Below are positions 54,101 through 64,000 of a stretch of DNA of 64,000 bases, one piece after another. This DNA comes from an uncultured Ignavibacteria bacterium (GTDB lineage: Bacteria; Bacteroidota; Ignavibacteria; Kapaibacteriales; UBA2268), in NCBI GenBank assembly GCA_903862655.1, contig CAIOZA010000027.1, positions 1 through 64,000 on the forward strand. The letters are read 5' to 3'. The notes beneath the pieces were generated by a model. That model searched no databases. It was not told the DNA's origin and saw nothing but the letters and a program-made list of their open reading frames with translations. The position numbers were made by a program, and so were the translations under genes. Position 1 is the first letter of the stretch. Each line of letters opens with the position of its first letter.

Positions 54101-55093
54101 ATGTTTTTCTCATCAATCATGGACTTTGATCCATCTCAAGCCACTGAAATTAAGAAAATAAAGAAACCTACTGTATTTAGTAAGGTTTTGAACGTATTAT
54201 CATTCGGGTTATCAGCCGAAAGAAAAGAACTCGAAACTTTCACAGCTATTTCAATACTAGAACAAATCTATAATGGATTACAATCTATTAATGTTAATAA
54301 TATTGTAAGACTTTCAGTTGATAATTTTGATTTCTATCTTGATGACACAGGGCGGGAACAGGATCTGGAAGATGTTGTTGATATTTTCAATAAAATGATC
54401 GATCCATTATCATCAAAATTATTCGATTCTCTCTATCTTGTAATCGAGCACCTCGAACAGTCAATTAAATATCTCATTGAAATTAGAGTTAAAAGAAAAC
54501 ACCAGGTCGGTGAATATCCTATTGTCATCATAGTCAATGGTGTTTTTAATGATTTTAAACTAAGTGAAAACGAACCTATTGATAACCTCAGAAAAAGAAT
54601 GGATGTTACTTTCCAGACTCAGCAGGATTATGATAATTATATTTCTACTAAGAAAATGTTCTTCAATGAATTTGTCCACCGACTGGAAATCATGATTAGG
54701 CAGAATATACCGATAGATGACTCAAAAATTAGAAACTCTGTTGACATCATAAAGTCTAAGAATACGATCACTGGAATTGAAGATATTCCTGTTAAAAAAG
54801 ATTCTATGCCTGTATTTTACGGTTATTATAGCTTTGATAGACAGATTCTGTACTGTTTTCTTTGGTCTCAGTTAATGTATGATTTAAAACTTGAATCAGC
54901 TGATTTCCGTACAATAGATGAAGAAGGTTCTGTGCTGATTGCTCTTAGCGCAACTGCGCTAATGTCCGGCGAATATGGTTGGTTTGACAATTCATCAAAT
55001 ACTAACGAGACTTATGACACTTTTGACTCTATTGAATCAGACTCGGTTGATAATTCAGACGATTCATTTGATGATTCCGGCAATGATGTTTAG
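54101..55093 (+). CDS. Unknown protein with acidic Ser/Asp-rich tail
   Basis: I do not recognise this 330-residue protein. It has no signal peptide or clear membrane segment. The main part (about residues 40-285) is mixed helix and strand (KELETFTAISILEQIYNGLQ; YPIVIIVNGVF; YYSFDRQILYCFLWSQLMYD), and the last 35 residues are almost only Ser, Asp, Asn, Glu and Thr. The start is supported by GGAG 6 nt upstream. It lies 45 bp before a prohibitin-type gene on the same strand, so the two may act together, perhaps as a cytoplasmic partner of the membrane protein. Confidence 0.6.
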   Translation: MFFSSIMDFDPSQATEIKKIKKPTVFSKVLNVLSFGLSAERKELETFTAISILEQIYNGLQSINVNNIVRLSVDNFDFYLDDTGREQDLEDVVDIFNKMIDPLSSKLFDSLYLVIEHLEQSIKYLIEIRVKRKHQVGEYPIVIIVNGVFNDFKLSENEPIDNLRKRMDVTFQTQQDYDNYISTKKMFFNEFVHRLEIMIRQNIPIDDSKIRNSVDIIKSKNTITGIEDIPVKKDSMPVFYGYYSFDRQILYCFLWSQLMYDLKLESADFRTIDEEGSVLIALSATALMSGEYGWFDNSSNTNETYDTFDSIESDSVDNSDDSFDDSGNDV

Positions 55094-55138
55094 TGCACAT
55101 CGTCGTCACTATTTCTATTTACAATATTTGAGGCTTTT

Positions 55139-56047
55139 ATGACTATTATTGTTGTTGGATTAATTGTTCTGATCATTGGAATACTTGGTTTGAAGACTGC
55201 TGAATTACATAGATTCAAACCTCTAGCTACCATAGTTGGAATCATCATAATCATTGTTGGCTTTGCTACATCTTCCTTAAAGCAAATCGATGCTGGACAT
55301 GTCGGTGTTCAGGTTCTTTTTGGAAAAGTTCAGGATGGAGTAATAACTGAGGGATTAACTCTGATTAACCCATTATTTGATGTAAAGCAAATGACAGTAC
55401 AGACTCAAAACTACACTATGTCAGGTGTTTTTGAAGAAGGCAAAAAAAAGGGTGATGACGCCATAAAAGTGTTAAGTAAGGATGGTTTGGAAGTAGTAAT
55501 TGATCTGACAATACTTTATAAAATTGTACCTTCTGATGCTCCTAGAATGTATAGAGAATTAGGTCTTGATTATGAGGACAAGATTATTCGTCCAATAACA
55601 AGAACCGGTATAAGAGAAGGTGCTTCGAACTATGATGCTATTTCTCTATTCTCAGAAAAGCGTGAAGCATTTGAGCTCGATATAAAGAATAGAATTGAAG
55701 GAGAACTTAAAAGACGCGGTGTATTTCTTGAACAAATGTTAGTAAGAAACATAATGTTGCCTTCTTCCGTTAAAGAAAGCATTGAAAGAAAAATCACTGC
55801 AAATCAGGATGCTCAAAGAATGGAATTTGTACTACAAAAAGAGACACAGGAAGCTGAGCGAAAAAGAGTTGAAGCTCAAGGTGTGGCTGATGCCCAGAAG
55901 ATTGTTAACACTGGATTGTCAGATAAACTACTTCAGTTTGAAAGTATAAAAGTACAGAAGGAATTAGTGAATTCACCGAACTCAAAAATAATTGTTCTTG
56001 GCTCTGGTAAAGGCGTTCCGTTTATAATTGGTAATGATGGCAAATAG
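55139..56047 (+). CDS. Prohibitin-like SPFH-domain membrane protein
   Basis: The 302-residue product has two N-terminal hydrophobic segments (about residues 2-20 and 30-47), then an SPFH/band-7 domain (about 48-230: IDAGHVGVQVLFGKVQDGVI in parts; GLTLINPLFDVKQMTVQTQNYTM in parts; MYRELGLDYEDKIIRP) and a helical coiled region (NQDAQRMEFVLQKETQEAERKR in parts) as in prohibitins. Such proteins form large membrane rings that organise lipid domains or control proteases. It is followed by a bidirectional terminator. Confidence 0.88.
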   Translation: MTIIVVGLIVLIIGILGLKTAELHRFKPLATIVGIIIIIVGFATSSLKQIDAGHVGVQVLFGKVQDGVITEGLTLINPLFDVKQMTVQTQNYTMSGVFEEGKKKGDDAIKVLSKDGLEVVIDLTILYKIVPSDAPRMYRELGLDYEDKIIRPITRTGIREGASNYDAISLFSEKREAFELDIKNRIEGELKRRGVFLEQMLVRNIMLPSSVKESIERKITANQDAQRMEFVLQKETQEAERKRVEAQGVADAQKIVNTGLSDKLLQFESIKVQKELVNSPNSKIIVLGSGKGVPFIIGNDGK

Positions 56048-56061
56048 GAAATGAATAATTT

Positions 56062-56100
56062 AATAAAAAGGAGAGCTTGGCTCTCCTTTTTATTATTTTT
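56062..56100. terminator. Bidirectional intrinsic terminator
   Basis: AAAAAGGAGAGC, loop TTG, GCTCTCCTTTTT is a near-perfect stem with A-run before and T-run after, between the convergent prohibitin-like and nuclease-like genes. It can serve both. Confidence 0.92.
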
Positions 56101-57019
56101 TTGCTATACGTTTCAAATTGTCAGAATCATCAGCCTTAACGTCAAATTTTGCAGTGATAGGGCAATGATCTGATAAAGCTTTTACGTCGCTTTCATTGAA
56201 CATTGAGAAAATATTATAAACGAAAAGCGAATTGGGTGTTAGTCGTTTTTTTGCATTTGAAGAAACAACTATCTGATCAATCGCATAACTTGAAGGGTAT
56301 TTACAACTTTTCTCATTCTCTGTTAAAAAAGTCATTTTACTCATTAATGGTAATATTGTGTTATTCTTTTTTCTTCTTGGTGTATCGTTGAAATCGCCAA
56401 CAATTATTAGATCACTTTCATTACCTTTTGATAGAACTGAGTCTGACCACTTGGCTAATACTTCTGATTGTTCAGTCCTTAACTGAATACTTCTTTCTCT
56501 TTTCGTTTCTGTGTTTTCAAAATGAGAGGAAGACTTTAAGTGAACTATCATTAATAAGAAATTAAAATTTCCTGCTTTAGCTGAAACTAGTAACCCAGGT
56601 CGTGTTCTTCTGCCATCTACAGCCAAAGGTGAGTATTCATTAACAATATTTACCTTAATGCTCTTTTTAAACAGCACACCACATTTTTGCTGTCCGCCTT
56701 CAATTGTTAAAAAATACGAATAATCTGGAAGGTACTTTAAAACTCTTTGCATTGCTTCTGGATTTTCAATTTCCTGTAATCCAATGATGTCTGCATCCAT
56801 CTTTTTAAAAATTTCAGCAAAATGTTTGTAGTCAATCTCTACCCTGTCAATTCTATCATTAACGCCATCGCCAAACCACTCCATGTTGAATGTGCCAATT
56901 GTGATTTCTGACTTTTTAAATCCATTTGAATATGACGCTGTTTCATCTAACTTCTTCTTTGAACATGACAGGAGTAGAAGCGAACAAATGAATATGAAAA
57001 TAATGTAAATTCTTCTCAA
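56093..57019 (-). CDS. Endonuclease/exonuclease/phosphatase-family lipoprotein
   Basis: The 308-residue product starts at TTG and has a lipoprotein signal (FIFICSLLLLSC). The EEP fold shows its catalytic motifs in order: GTFNMEWFG, IIGLQEIEN (metal Glu), VHLKSSSH, IVGDFND (Asp, Asn) and a final LSDHCPI (Asp-His pair). Members are Mg-dependent nucleases or phosphoesterases; an outer-membrane or periplasmic lipoprotein of this type may scavenge nucleotides from DNA. The substrate is not clear. Confidence 0.88.
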   Translation of the reverse strand: MRRIYIIFIFICSLLLLSCSKKKLDETASYSNGFKKSEITIGTFNMEWFGDGVNDRIDRVEIDYKHFAEIFKKMDADIIGLQEIENPEAMQRVLKYLPDYSYFLTIEGGQQKCGVLFKKSIKVNIVNEYSPLAVDGRRTRPGLLVSAKAGNFNFLLMIVHLKSSSHFENTETKRERSIQLRTEQSEVLAKWSDSVLSKGNESDLIIVGDFNDTPRRKKNNTILPLMSKMTFLTENEKSCKYPSSYAIDQIVVSSNAKKRLTPNSLFVYNIFSMFNESDVKALSDHCPITAKFDVKADDSDNLKRIAKK

Positions 57020-57029
57020 ACAAACTCCA

Positions 57030-58139
57030 CTAGATTTTAATAAAACACTTATTTATTAAATTATTTCCATATCGTAATCGCACCCAATAAATTCCAGGAG
57101 ATAGAATTTCTAAATCTTGATTGAATTTTGTTTCTCCAGATTGGAAATTGCGATTTTGAAGTATTTCCATAACTTTTGCTCCCTTTGAATCTATCAATTC
57201 ACAGTTAACATAGTCACTATTCGATATATTTATATTTATTGATAGAATGTCTTGGGCAGGGTTAGGGTAAAGCCTTAAACTAATAGCGCACTTTGTCGTT
57301 TGAGCAATTGTTTCATCAGCTCCATTCCAACCAGAAATTCTAGACAACATCCACCAAAAGGCATTAGCCTTCATCATGCAATTTAAGCATTGTGAATGTG
57401 CGCAACTACAGTTTGAACATTTGCCCGGATTGTTGTTACACCATTCAGTAGCCCAATTCTTTGTCCCGGATAGTGAGGTATAATCACAATTATCATTGGA
57501 ATTTTTATCTAAGAAAAAGTTGCCATCAGGATCATAACTTTCGATATCAGCAAAATCAAATAATGTTTTATTGTTTTTCTTGCAAAATTCACGAATCTGA
57601 TTATTTCGTTGATTTAAATTGCCATTTATTCCTGAACCATCTAGATGTCCTGTGAAATAAACAAACTGCACATTTGGAAAATCACTTTCAAGCTTATCCA
57701 TTAAAGACAGGTAGCTATTAATATCGCTTTCTGAAGAGGTACTAACCTGTCCACACCATGACCACATAACCATATTGATGATGTTATTAGGCTTACTGAG
57801 TAATTCTCTGGTTGAGTTTGCCCATGATGTTCTGTCTGGACTGCCAAGATCCCCTGAAAGTAGACTCTCATTGTATAAAAGAGAACCAGTTCCAGAATTA
57901 AATTTATAAATACTGCCTGATTGCTCAGCAAGTAAAGACATTCCTGAAGTCACCTGACTTCCATGAGATGTATGTCCGTAGGCAATCTTCAAATTCTGCC
58001 TGGAAGCAACAATAAACTCATTTGGTATTAGTTGAACCTTTGTACATTGATGATCGATAATAATTGGAAGCTTTGCCGATAATTCAATCATTGATGAGAT
58101 GAAAAGAAAAAATGTCAAAATGTAGATGGGCTTTTTCAT
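57030..58139 (-). CDS. Secreted protein with Cys-rich segment and T9SS type A domain
   Basis: The 369-residue product has a signal peptide (about residues 1-22) and a domain I cannot name (about 25-275). Its marked motifs are KIAYGHTSHGSQVTSGM, MWSWCGQVS, VYFTGHLDGSG and, near 240-257, a cysteine cluster (CSNCSCAHSQCLNC). The His-rich motifs suggest a hydrolase-like or metal-binding site. The last 80 residues are a type A sorting domain (RLYPNPAQDILSININ; LSPGIYWVRLRYG). It should be exported by the type IX system to the surface or medium. Confidence 0.72.
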   Translation of the reverse strand: MKKPIYILTFFLFISSMIELSAKLPIIIDHQCTKVQLIPNEFIVASRQNLKIAYGHTSHGSQVTSGMSLLAEQSGSIYKFNSGTGSLLYNESLLSGDLGSPDRTSWANSTRELLSKPNNIINMVMWSWCGQVSTSSESDINSYLSLMDKLESDFPNVQFVYFTGHLDGSGINGNLNQRNNQIREFCKKNNKTLFDFADIESYDPDGNFFLDKNSNDNCDYTSLSGTKNWATEWCNNNPGKCSNCSCAHSQCLNCMMKANAFWWMLSRISGWNGADETIAQTTKCAISLRLYPNPAQDILSININISNSDYVNCELIDSKGAKVMEILQNRNFQSGETKFNQDLEILSPGIYWVRLRYGNNLINKCFIKI

Positions 58140-58281
58140 GGTTACCTCAAAATTTTATTAGACTTGTTCTATTAACTTATTACTTAAATATCAAAAATCA
58201 AAATCAAAAATCAATTTACTCGTAAATTAGATCATTGATAACGACAATTAAAAATGGCATTAAAAGAAATTTATAAAATTC

Positions 58282-58312
58282 TTGTTCAATTCCTTTATTA
58301 GTCATATATTTG
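58282..58312 (+). promoter_or_regulatory. Bacteroidota-type promoter for secD-secF
   Basis: TTG at 58282-58284, 20 nt, then TATATTTG at 58305-58312, a full match to TAnnTTTG. Transcription would begin near 58319, about 54 nt before the proposed secD start. The rest of 58140-58281 shows only CAAAAAT-type simple repeats (about 58180-58215). Confidence 0.6.
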
Positions 58313-58372
58313 CAAGTCTATAACTAACAAATTAATAATTAATTATATATAGTGTCAAACGGAGGATTTTCT

Positions 58373-60523
58373 TTGAAAAAGGTATTTGGAAAAATATTAA
58401 TTATCGTGCTTCCGGTTTTAGCTGGGTTATTCCTGTTATTACCAACATACAGAGCTTATGATCTTACTCAAAAGCAACAAGAAGCATTCGATAAAGCCAA
58501 GAAAGCTAAAACTCAGGCTGATTCAATATCTGTGATTGAAGCTTTTGAAAAGAAATACGGACAGGATTTGCAAGCAGCTAAATCAAACAGATTAAAACTT
58601 GGTCTTGATCTACGAGGTGGAATGTACGTTACATTGGAAGTAGATGTAGTAAAATTACTCGAAGAAGCTGCTCAAAAAGATGCAATTGATGATGTTTTTA
58701 GTGAAGTTTTGTTAAAAACTAAAAATGATGTAGTTGTTTCTGATCTAGATGTTATTGAAGTTTTTACAAAGAACTTCCAACAGATTGCAAAACCTAAGAA
58801 AAAGTACTTGTCCGATTATTTTGATTTCGGTGGTAACGCAACTATAGCAGAATCTGAAGACAAAATAATAGAAAAGTTAAAAGAAAACGAAAAAGATGCT
58901 ATCGATCAAGCCATGCAGGTTATTCGTCAGCGTGTTGATAAATACGGAATTGCTGAACCAACCATTCAAAAAGTTGGGAATCGAAGAATCCTTCTTGAAT
59001 TACCAGGTGTGACCAATGAAGTTGAAATGAGACAGTTGCTACAAACAACCGCTCGTCTAGAGTTTAAATTAGTTCGTAGCGATGAAAACCTTGTTTCCGC
59101 ATTTTATAAAATTGATCAATTTCTTGCAAAAGAAAACAAACTTAAAAAAATGAATGGGGAAGATGTAACTGGTATTGAAGCATTGAAGCCAAAAACCGAC
59201 TCTTTACAAACCCAAAAGCAAGCAGAACTAAAATCTACAGATACTACTAAATCTGAGGATTTAGCAAAAGATACAACAAGCGCATCAAATGATTCAGCAA
59301 AAACCGCTCCATCAGATACAGCTAATCCTTACGCAGGATTAGATAAAACTGAAGTTCAAAAGCGCTATACAGAAGATCATCCTTTCACTACTCTGTTCAA
59401 TACTTCTTTTCTATTTGAAGAAAGAACCAGAAAACCTGAAGAAGTTAATTATGCTATCAATAACTTCCCAAAAGGTGAATATAATTTCCAGATTTTCGAA
59501 CCCGGATTAAAGCAATTTAATCGAATTCTGGCAAGAAGAGAAGTAAAAGAATTATTACCTTATGGTATAGAAGTTATGCTTTCTGCAAAACCTCAGATTT
59601 TCAAAGATAATAACGCCAATAAAGAAATTAAAGCATTTAATTTTTACGGATTGAAACGCGAACCTGAATTAACAGGTGAAGTTGTTACAAATGCTGTTGC
59701 AACTTTTGATCCGACTAATAACACTCCAATTGTCAACATGTCAATGGATGGAGATGGATCTGACAGATGGGCTCAGATAACTGGGGCTAATATCAAAAAG
59801 AGAATTGCAATTGTTCTTGATGGTCAGGTTTATTCAGCTCCTGTTGTAAACCAGAAAATCGTTGGTGGAAATTCTCAAATAACTGGAATGGAAAATGCCG
59901 ATGAAGCAAAACTCTTAAAGATTGTATTAAAAGCCGGTGCTTTGAAAGCTCCTGTTCAAATGATTGAGGAAAGAGTCGTTGGACCTTCATTAGGAGAAGA
60001 TTCAATTAATCAGGGATTAAAAGCATTTCTTTTTGCCGTCTTATTAGTTATCTTCTTTATGATGATTTACTATAGTACAGCAGGATTAATAGCTAATATT
60101 GCAGTTGTTATTAATGTATTTTTAATTATTGCTGTATTGGCTGCTTTTCAGGGTACATTAACATTGCCAGGTATTGCAGGAATAATTTTGACTATAGGTA
60201 TGGCAGTCGATGCAAATGTTCTAATTTATGAACGTATTCGAGAAGAATTATTCCGTGGCAGATCTTTACGTTCTGCTGTTGATGAAGGATTTAGTAAGGC
60301 TTTATCCGCGATCCTTGACTCTAACATAACAACATTTATTACCGGTTTAATCTTGTATTTCGTTGGTACCGGGCCCATTCAAGGTTTTGCTATGACACTT
60401 ATGATCGGTATTATTGGTACTTTGTTCACAGGTATTATGGTTACAAGAGCAATGTTTGAGATTGTTTTATCTCGTGGTGCAACAACGTTTAAATTCGGTC
60501 AACCAAAAGTTTCAAAAGCATAA
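58373..60523 (+). CDS. secD: Protein translocase subunit SecD
   Basis: I start at the TTG at 58373 (MKKVFGKILIIV), because GGAGG lies 7 nt upstream; the alternative GTG at 58352 lies before that site. The product is 716 residues. It has one N-terminal membrane helix, the SecD motif LKLGLDLRGGMYVTLEV, the P1 periplasmic domain (DQAMQVIRQRVDKYGIAEPTI in parts), a low-complexity Ser/Thr/Asp/Lys insert (about 271-324), and five C-terminal helices with GMAVDANVLIYERIREE. It uses the proton gradient to help pull proteins across the inner membrane with SecF. Confidence 0.95.
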   Translation: MKKVFGKILIIVLPVLAGLFLLLPTYRAYDLTQKQQEAFDKAKKAKTQADSISVIEAFEKKYGQDLQAAKSNRLKLGLDLRGGMYVTLEVDVVKLLEEAAQKDAIDDVFSEVLLKTKNDVVVSDLDVIEVFTKNFQQIAKPKKKYLSDYFDFGGNATIAESEDKIIEKLKENEKDAIDQAMQVIRQRVDKYGIAEPTIQKVGNRRILLELPGVTNEVEMRQLLQTTARLEFKLVRSDENLVSAFYKIDQFLAKENKLKKMNGEDVTGIEALKPKTDSLQTQKQAELKSTDTTKSEDLAKDTTSASNDSAKTAPSDTANPYAGLDKTEVQKRYTEDHPFTTLFNTSFLFEERTRKPEEVNYAINNFPKGEYNFQIFEPGLKQFNRILARREVKELLPYGIEVMLSAKPQIFKDNNANKEIKAFNFYGLKREPELTGEVVTNAVATFDPTNNTPIVNMSMDGDGSDRWAQITGANIKKRIAIVLDGQVYSAPVVNQKIVGGNSQITGMENADEAKLLKIVLKAGALKAPVQMIEERVVGPSLGEDSINQGLKAFLFAVLLVIFFMMIYYSTAGLIANIAVVINVFLIIAVLAAFQGTLTLPGIAGIILTIGMAVDANVLIYERIREELFRGRSLRSAVDEGFSKALSAILDSNITTFITGLILYFVGTGPIQGFAMTLMIGIIGTLFTGIMVTRAMFEIVLSRGATTFKFGQPKVSKA

Positions 60524-60541
60524 TAATAAGGAAGACATAAA

Positions 60542-61483
60542 ATGCAATTTTTTCATGGAACAAATTTAGATTTCTTAGGTGTAAGAAAGTACTTTTTTAT
60601 GATGTCATTGTTTTTAACAGTGGCAAGTTTAGCTTATGTAGCTATTTCTGGTATTGATTTTGGAATAGATTTTAGTGGTGGAACCGAAGTAGCCGTTAAG
60701 TTCAATACAAATGTTCATACTGACCAGATTCGTACTTCAATAACCAAATCAGGTATTACCGGCGAAGAAATTAAATCTTATGGAGAAGCAAATCAGTTTC
60801 TTATCAGATTAAAAGATTCAAAAACTGGTAAACCATCAGAACAAATTACTAACGCTTTACGTAATGATTTTCCGGGTAATCAATTCGTTATTCTGAAAAC
60901 AGAAACGATTGGTCCAAAAATTGGAAAAGAATTATTTAATATGGGTATTTTGGCTGTTATTCTAGCAGTTATTGCTATGTTGATTTACATTGCTTTCAGA
61001 TTTGAATTTACATTTGGACTCGGTGCCATTGTTGCTCTTGTTCACGATGTTATCATATCTTTTGGTATTGTAATGTTATTCCATCATTTGGGGATAATCA
61101 GCAATGAATTTAATCAGAATATGATTGCGGCTATGTTAACTGTCGTTGGTTACTCAGTTAACGATACCGTAATAGTTTTTGATAGGATAAGAGAAAATCA
61201 AGAAAAACACAAAGGATTACATTTCATTAAACTTGCCAATCTTAGTATTAATGAAACTCTAAGCAGAACTATTAATACTGTGTTGACTGTCGTTCTTGTG
61301 TTGATAACCATGGTATTGTTAGCTGGTCCGGTACTTCAAGGATTCGCATTTACAATGTTAGTTGGTATCGTTTTCGGAACTTATTCGTCAGTCTATATAG
61401 CAACTGCATTTGTTGTCTTTTACATGAAGACAGTTAAGAAGATTGATGTTGAAGATCCCAAAGTTGTAGTAGTTGTAAGCTAA
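60542..61483 (+). CDS. secF: Protein translocase subunit SecF
   Basis: The 313-residue product has six membrane helices and SecF hallmarks: FFMMSLFLTVASLAYV, GIDFGIDFSGGTEV, a periplasmic P1 domain, and GYSVNDTVIVFDRIREN. It works with SecD. An AAGGAAG site precedes the ATG; it lies 18 bp after secD. Confidence 0.95.
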   Translation: MQFFHGTNLDFLGVRKYFFMMSLFLTVASLAYVAISGIDFGIDFSGGTEVAVKFNTNVHTDQIRTSITKSGITGEEIKSYGEANQFLIRLKDSKTGKPSEQITNALRNDFPGNQFVILKTETIGPKIGKELFNMGILAVILAVIAMLIYIAFRFEFTFGLGAIVALVHDVIISFGIVMLFHHLGIISNEFNQNMIAAMLTVVGYSVNDTVIVFDRIRENQEKHKGLHFIKLANLSINETLSRTINTVLTVVLVLITMVLLAGPVLQGFAFTMLVGIVFGTYSSVYIATAFVVFYMKTVKKIDVEDPKVVVVVS

Positions 61484-61516
61484 TTCTTTAAATTCTACAA
61501 AAGGAATTGAATCTAT

Positions 61517-61873
61517 ATGTCAGACCAGAATATTTATAGTTTTCAGATATTCGATCATAAAAAAGACTGTGCATTAACTGAGTTGAATTCGCATGTTCTT
61601 GGCGGAAATGATGCTTTGGCATATAATTCTATTATTGAAGAATTATTATTTTTGGATATCAAATCATTGATTGTCGATTGTAAGAATGTAGAATTAATGA
61701 ATAGCTCTGGACTAGGTATGCTTGTTAGTGCTTTTACATTATTTAAAAATGCAAACAAACAACTTATTCTGGTTAATATTCCTGACAAAATATACAATTT
61801 ATTTAAGATTACACATTTAGACAAGGTCTTAACTATTCATAAGGATACCGAATCTGCTTTGTCAGTTCTTTAA
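61517..61873 (+). CDS. STAS-domain anti-sigma factor antagonist-like protein
   Basis: The 118-residue product is a single STAS domain (FDHKKDCALTELNSHVLGGNDA at the start; SLIVDCKNVELMNSSGLGMLVSAF in parts with the phospho-acceptor-type Ser in NSSGLG). Such proteins bind or are phosphorylated by anti-sigma kinases in partner-switching. No kinase or sigma gene lies nearby. It ends the secD-secF group before an intrinsic terminator. Confidence 0.87.
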   Translation: MSDQNIYSFQIFDHKKDCALTELNSHVLGGNDALAYNSIIEELLFLDIKSLIVDCKNVELMNSSGLGMLVSAFTLFKNANKQLILVNIPDKIYNLFKITHLDKVLTIHKDTESALSVL

Positions 61874-61899
61874 TAATTAAGATCAGTATTATTTATAAT

Positions 61900-61927
61900 A
61901 ACCCGGACATTTGTTCGGGTTTTTTTG
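61900..61927 (+). terminator. Intrinsic terminator after the STAS gene
   Basis: ACCCGGACA, loop TT, TGTTCGGGT pairs over nine bases with one G-U, followed by six or seven T. Confidence 0.92.
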
Positions 61928-61950
61928 TGGAAAATTAAATCATTTCCAAC

Positions 61951-61981
61951 TTGAAAGTCTGATTATAATTCCTTAATTTTA
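61951..61981 (+). promoter_or_regulatory. Candidate promoter of purA
   Basis: TTG at 61951-61953, 20 nt, then TAATTTTA at 61974-61981, one base off TAnnTTTG. It lies after the terminator and 68 nt before the purA ATG. Confidence 0.4.
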
Positions 61982-61988
61982 CATGTAA

Positions 61989-63323
<1,335 letters not shown>

Positions 63324-63399
63324 AAAGTAATGGAAATTCCTTGAAAATTCAAAGAATCCTTCGATCTTGGAGTAATAGCTAACTCTTGCAGGAATCACT

Positions 63400-64000
63400 T
63401 TAATTCTGTTTTGCAAGAAGTATTTCTTCTAATTCAATAAAATCTTTACTTTCCAAATAATAGTGAGCATTGCAGTATTGACATACCAGCTCATTATGAT
63501 TTTCGTCTTTCATCTTCCTAATCTCCGGCAATCCAATGGTAAGTAGTTTTTTCTTAAATGAATCCATTGAGCATCTACAGTAGAAATCTACAATGTCATT
63601 TTTAATTACATTGAATTCAAAAGGAAGTATTTCTGCAAGAATAATCTCTAAATTATCTTGTAGAGTTAATAACGCATTCAAAGAATGAACCTGAGAAACT
63701 GATTTATAAAGTGATAAAATCTCGTTATCAGTTACTCCAGGCATGGCTTGAACCATTAAGCCAGATGAATACAAAATTCGACTGGCTTCATCGACATTGG
63801 TATCAAGAATAACCAAAGTAGGAATTTGCTCAGACTGATAATGATAAAAAGTTAAATCCGATGATATATCACCTTCCTGGAGTTTTACAATCCCCTGCAC
63901 GGGTTCATTTTTTGAATATAATACCTTAGTTACTTTGTAAAAACCATCCCCAAAAAAGTCTGATATTTTTTCCGCATCAAAATCGGCTAGCTGCTTCGGA
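63400..64000 (-). CDS. hslO: Redox-regulated chaperone Hsp33, 5' part cut by window
   Basis: The frame stays open through the right edge, so the gene's first part (about 90 residues by family length) lies outside. The visible part begins ADFDAEKISDFFGDGFYKVTK, and has PVQGIVKLQEGDISSDLTFYHYQSEQIPT in parts (VQGIVKL; YYLxSEQ-like YHYQSEQ). The C-terminal zinc switch (YCRCS and VCQYCN) provides the CxC and CxxC cysteines. Oxidation releases zinc and activates holdase activity under oxidative stress. It reads convergently with purA. Confidence 0.93.
   Translation of the reverse strand, partial: PKQLADFDAEKISDFFGDGFYKVTKVLYSKNEPVQGIVKLQEGDISSDLTFYHYQSEQIPTLVILDTNVDEASRILYSSGLMVQAMPGVTDNEILSLYKSVSQVHSLNALLTLQDNLEIILAEILPFEFNVIKNDIVDFYCRCSMDSFKKKLLTIGLPEIRKMKDENHNELVCQYCNAHYYLESKDFIELEEILLAKQN

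Overview
The window looks like part of a chromosome from a low-GC (roughly one third G+C), Gram-negative bacterium of the Bacteroidota/Chlorobiota/Ignavibacteriota group; a Kapaibacteria-like or Ignavibacteria-like lineage is my best guess, not a proof. The reasons are: an LptD-type outer-membrane LPS assembly protein; secreted proteins with C-terminal domains of the type IX secretion (PorSS) kind; two FISUMP (Fibrobacter succinogenes major paralogous) proteins; a short primary sigma factor lacking region 1.1; and several upstream sites resembling the Bacteroidota promoter (TTG, about 20 nt, TAnnTTTG). I found no tRNA, rRNA, CRISPR array, transposase or prophage.

Layout. 1-5262: a chaperone-usher-like surface fibre operon (two subunit-like proteins, a PapD-like chaperone, and an usher fused to an OmpA-type peptidoglycan-binding domain). 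5250-6284: two AT-rich repeat modules in direct orientation bracketing a four-helix-bundle (23S intervening-sequence/Avd-like) gene; G+C rises steeply in both flanking genes towards this element. 6281-9734: lptD and a DUF4292-type lipoprotein. 9855-11641: queD-like gene, folE, rnhB. 11761-13248: two tandem FISUMP genes, each followed by an identical 62-nt element and its own terminator. 13679-16542: aminotransferase and PEP carboxykinase, overlapping by 4 nt. 17239-21233: typA and a secreted von Willebrand A protein.

33750-21473 (all minus strand) is the metabolic core. It begins with a Rieske protein and a b6-type cytochrome b fused to a roughly 12-haem cytochrome c. A MerR-type regulator with a Cys/Trp-rich tail follows, then a polysulfide/thiosulfate reductase-like PsrABC, a sulfur transporter split into two YeeE/YedE halves, and a membrane-anchored rhodanese fold whose only cysteine is its last residue. 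After a structured leader with a terminator come a CMD-family protein, a single-domain ChrA transporter, moaA, moaC and a MOSC protein. Together these suggest import of a reduced sulfur compound, its turnover by a molybdoenzyme at the quinone pool, a multihaem quinol-oxidising complex, and local supply of the molybdenum cofactor.

33885-44002: lipA, primary sigma factor, S41 protease, glyS, uvrA and a GH106-like rhamnosidase. 44631-50308: ECF sigma factor with its anti-sigma-like partner, and cell-surface or envelope proteins of unknown role. 50358-53975: translation and RNA housekeeping genes (rsfS, trmD, rimM, dtd) with a PHP phosphatase. 54101-58139: an orphan protein, a prohibitin-like protein, a nuclease-like lipoprotein and a secreted T9SS-type protein. 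58373-64000: secD, secF, a STAS protein, purA and the truncated start of hslO (Hsp33).
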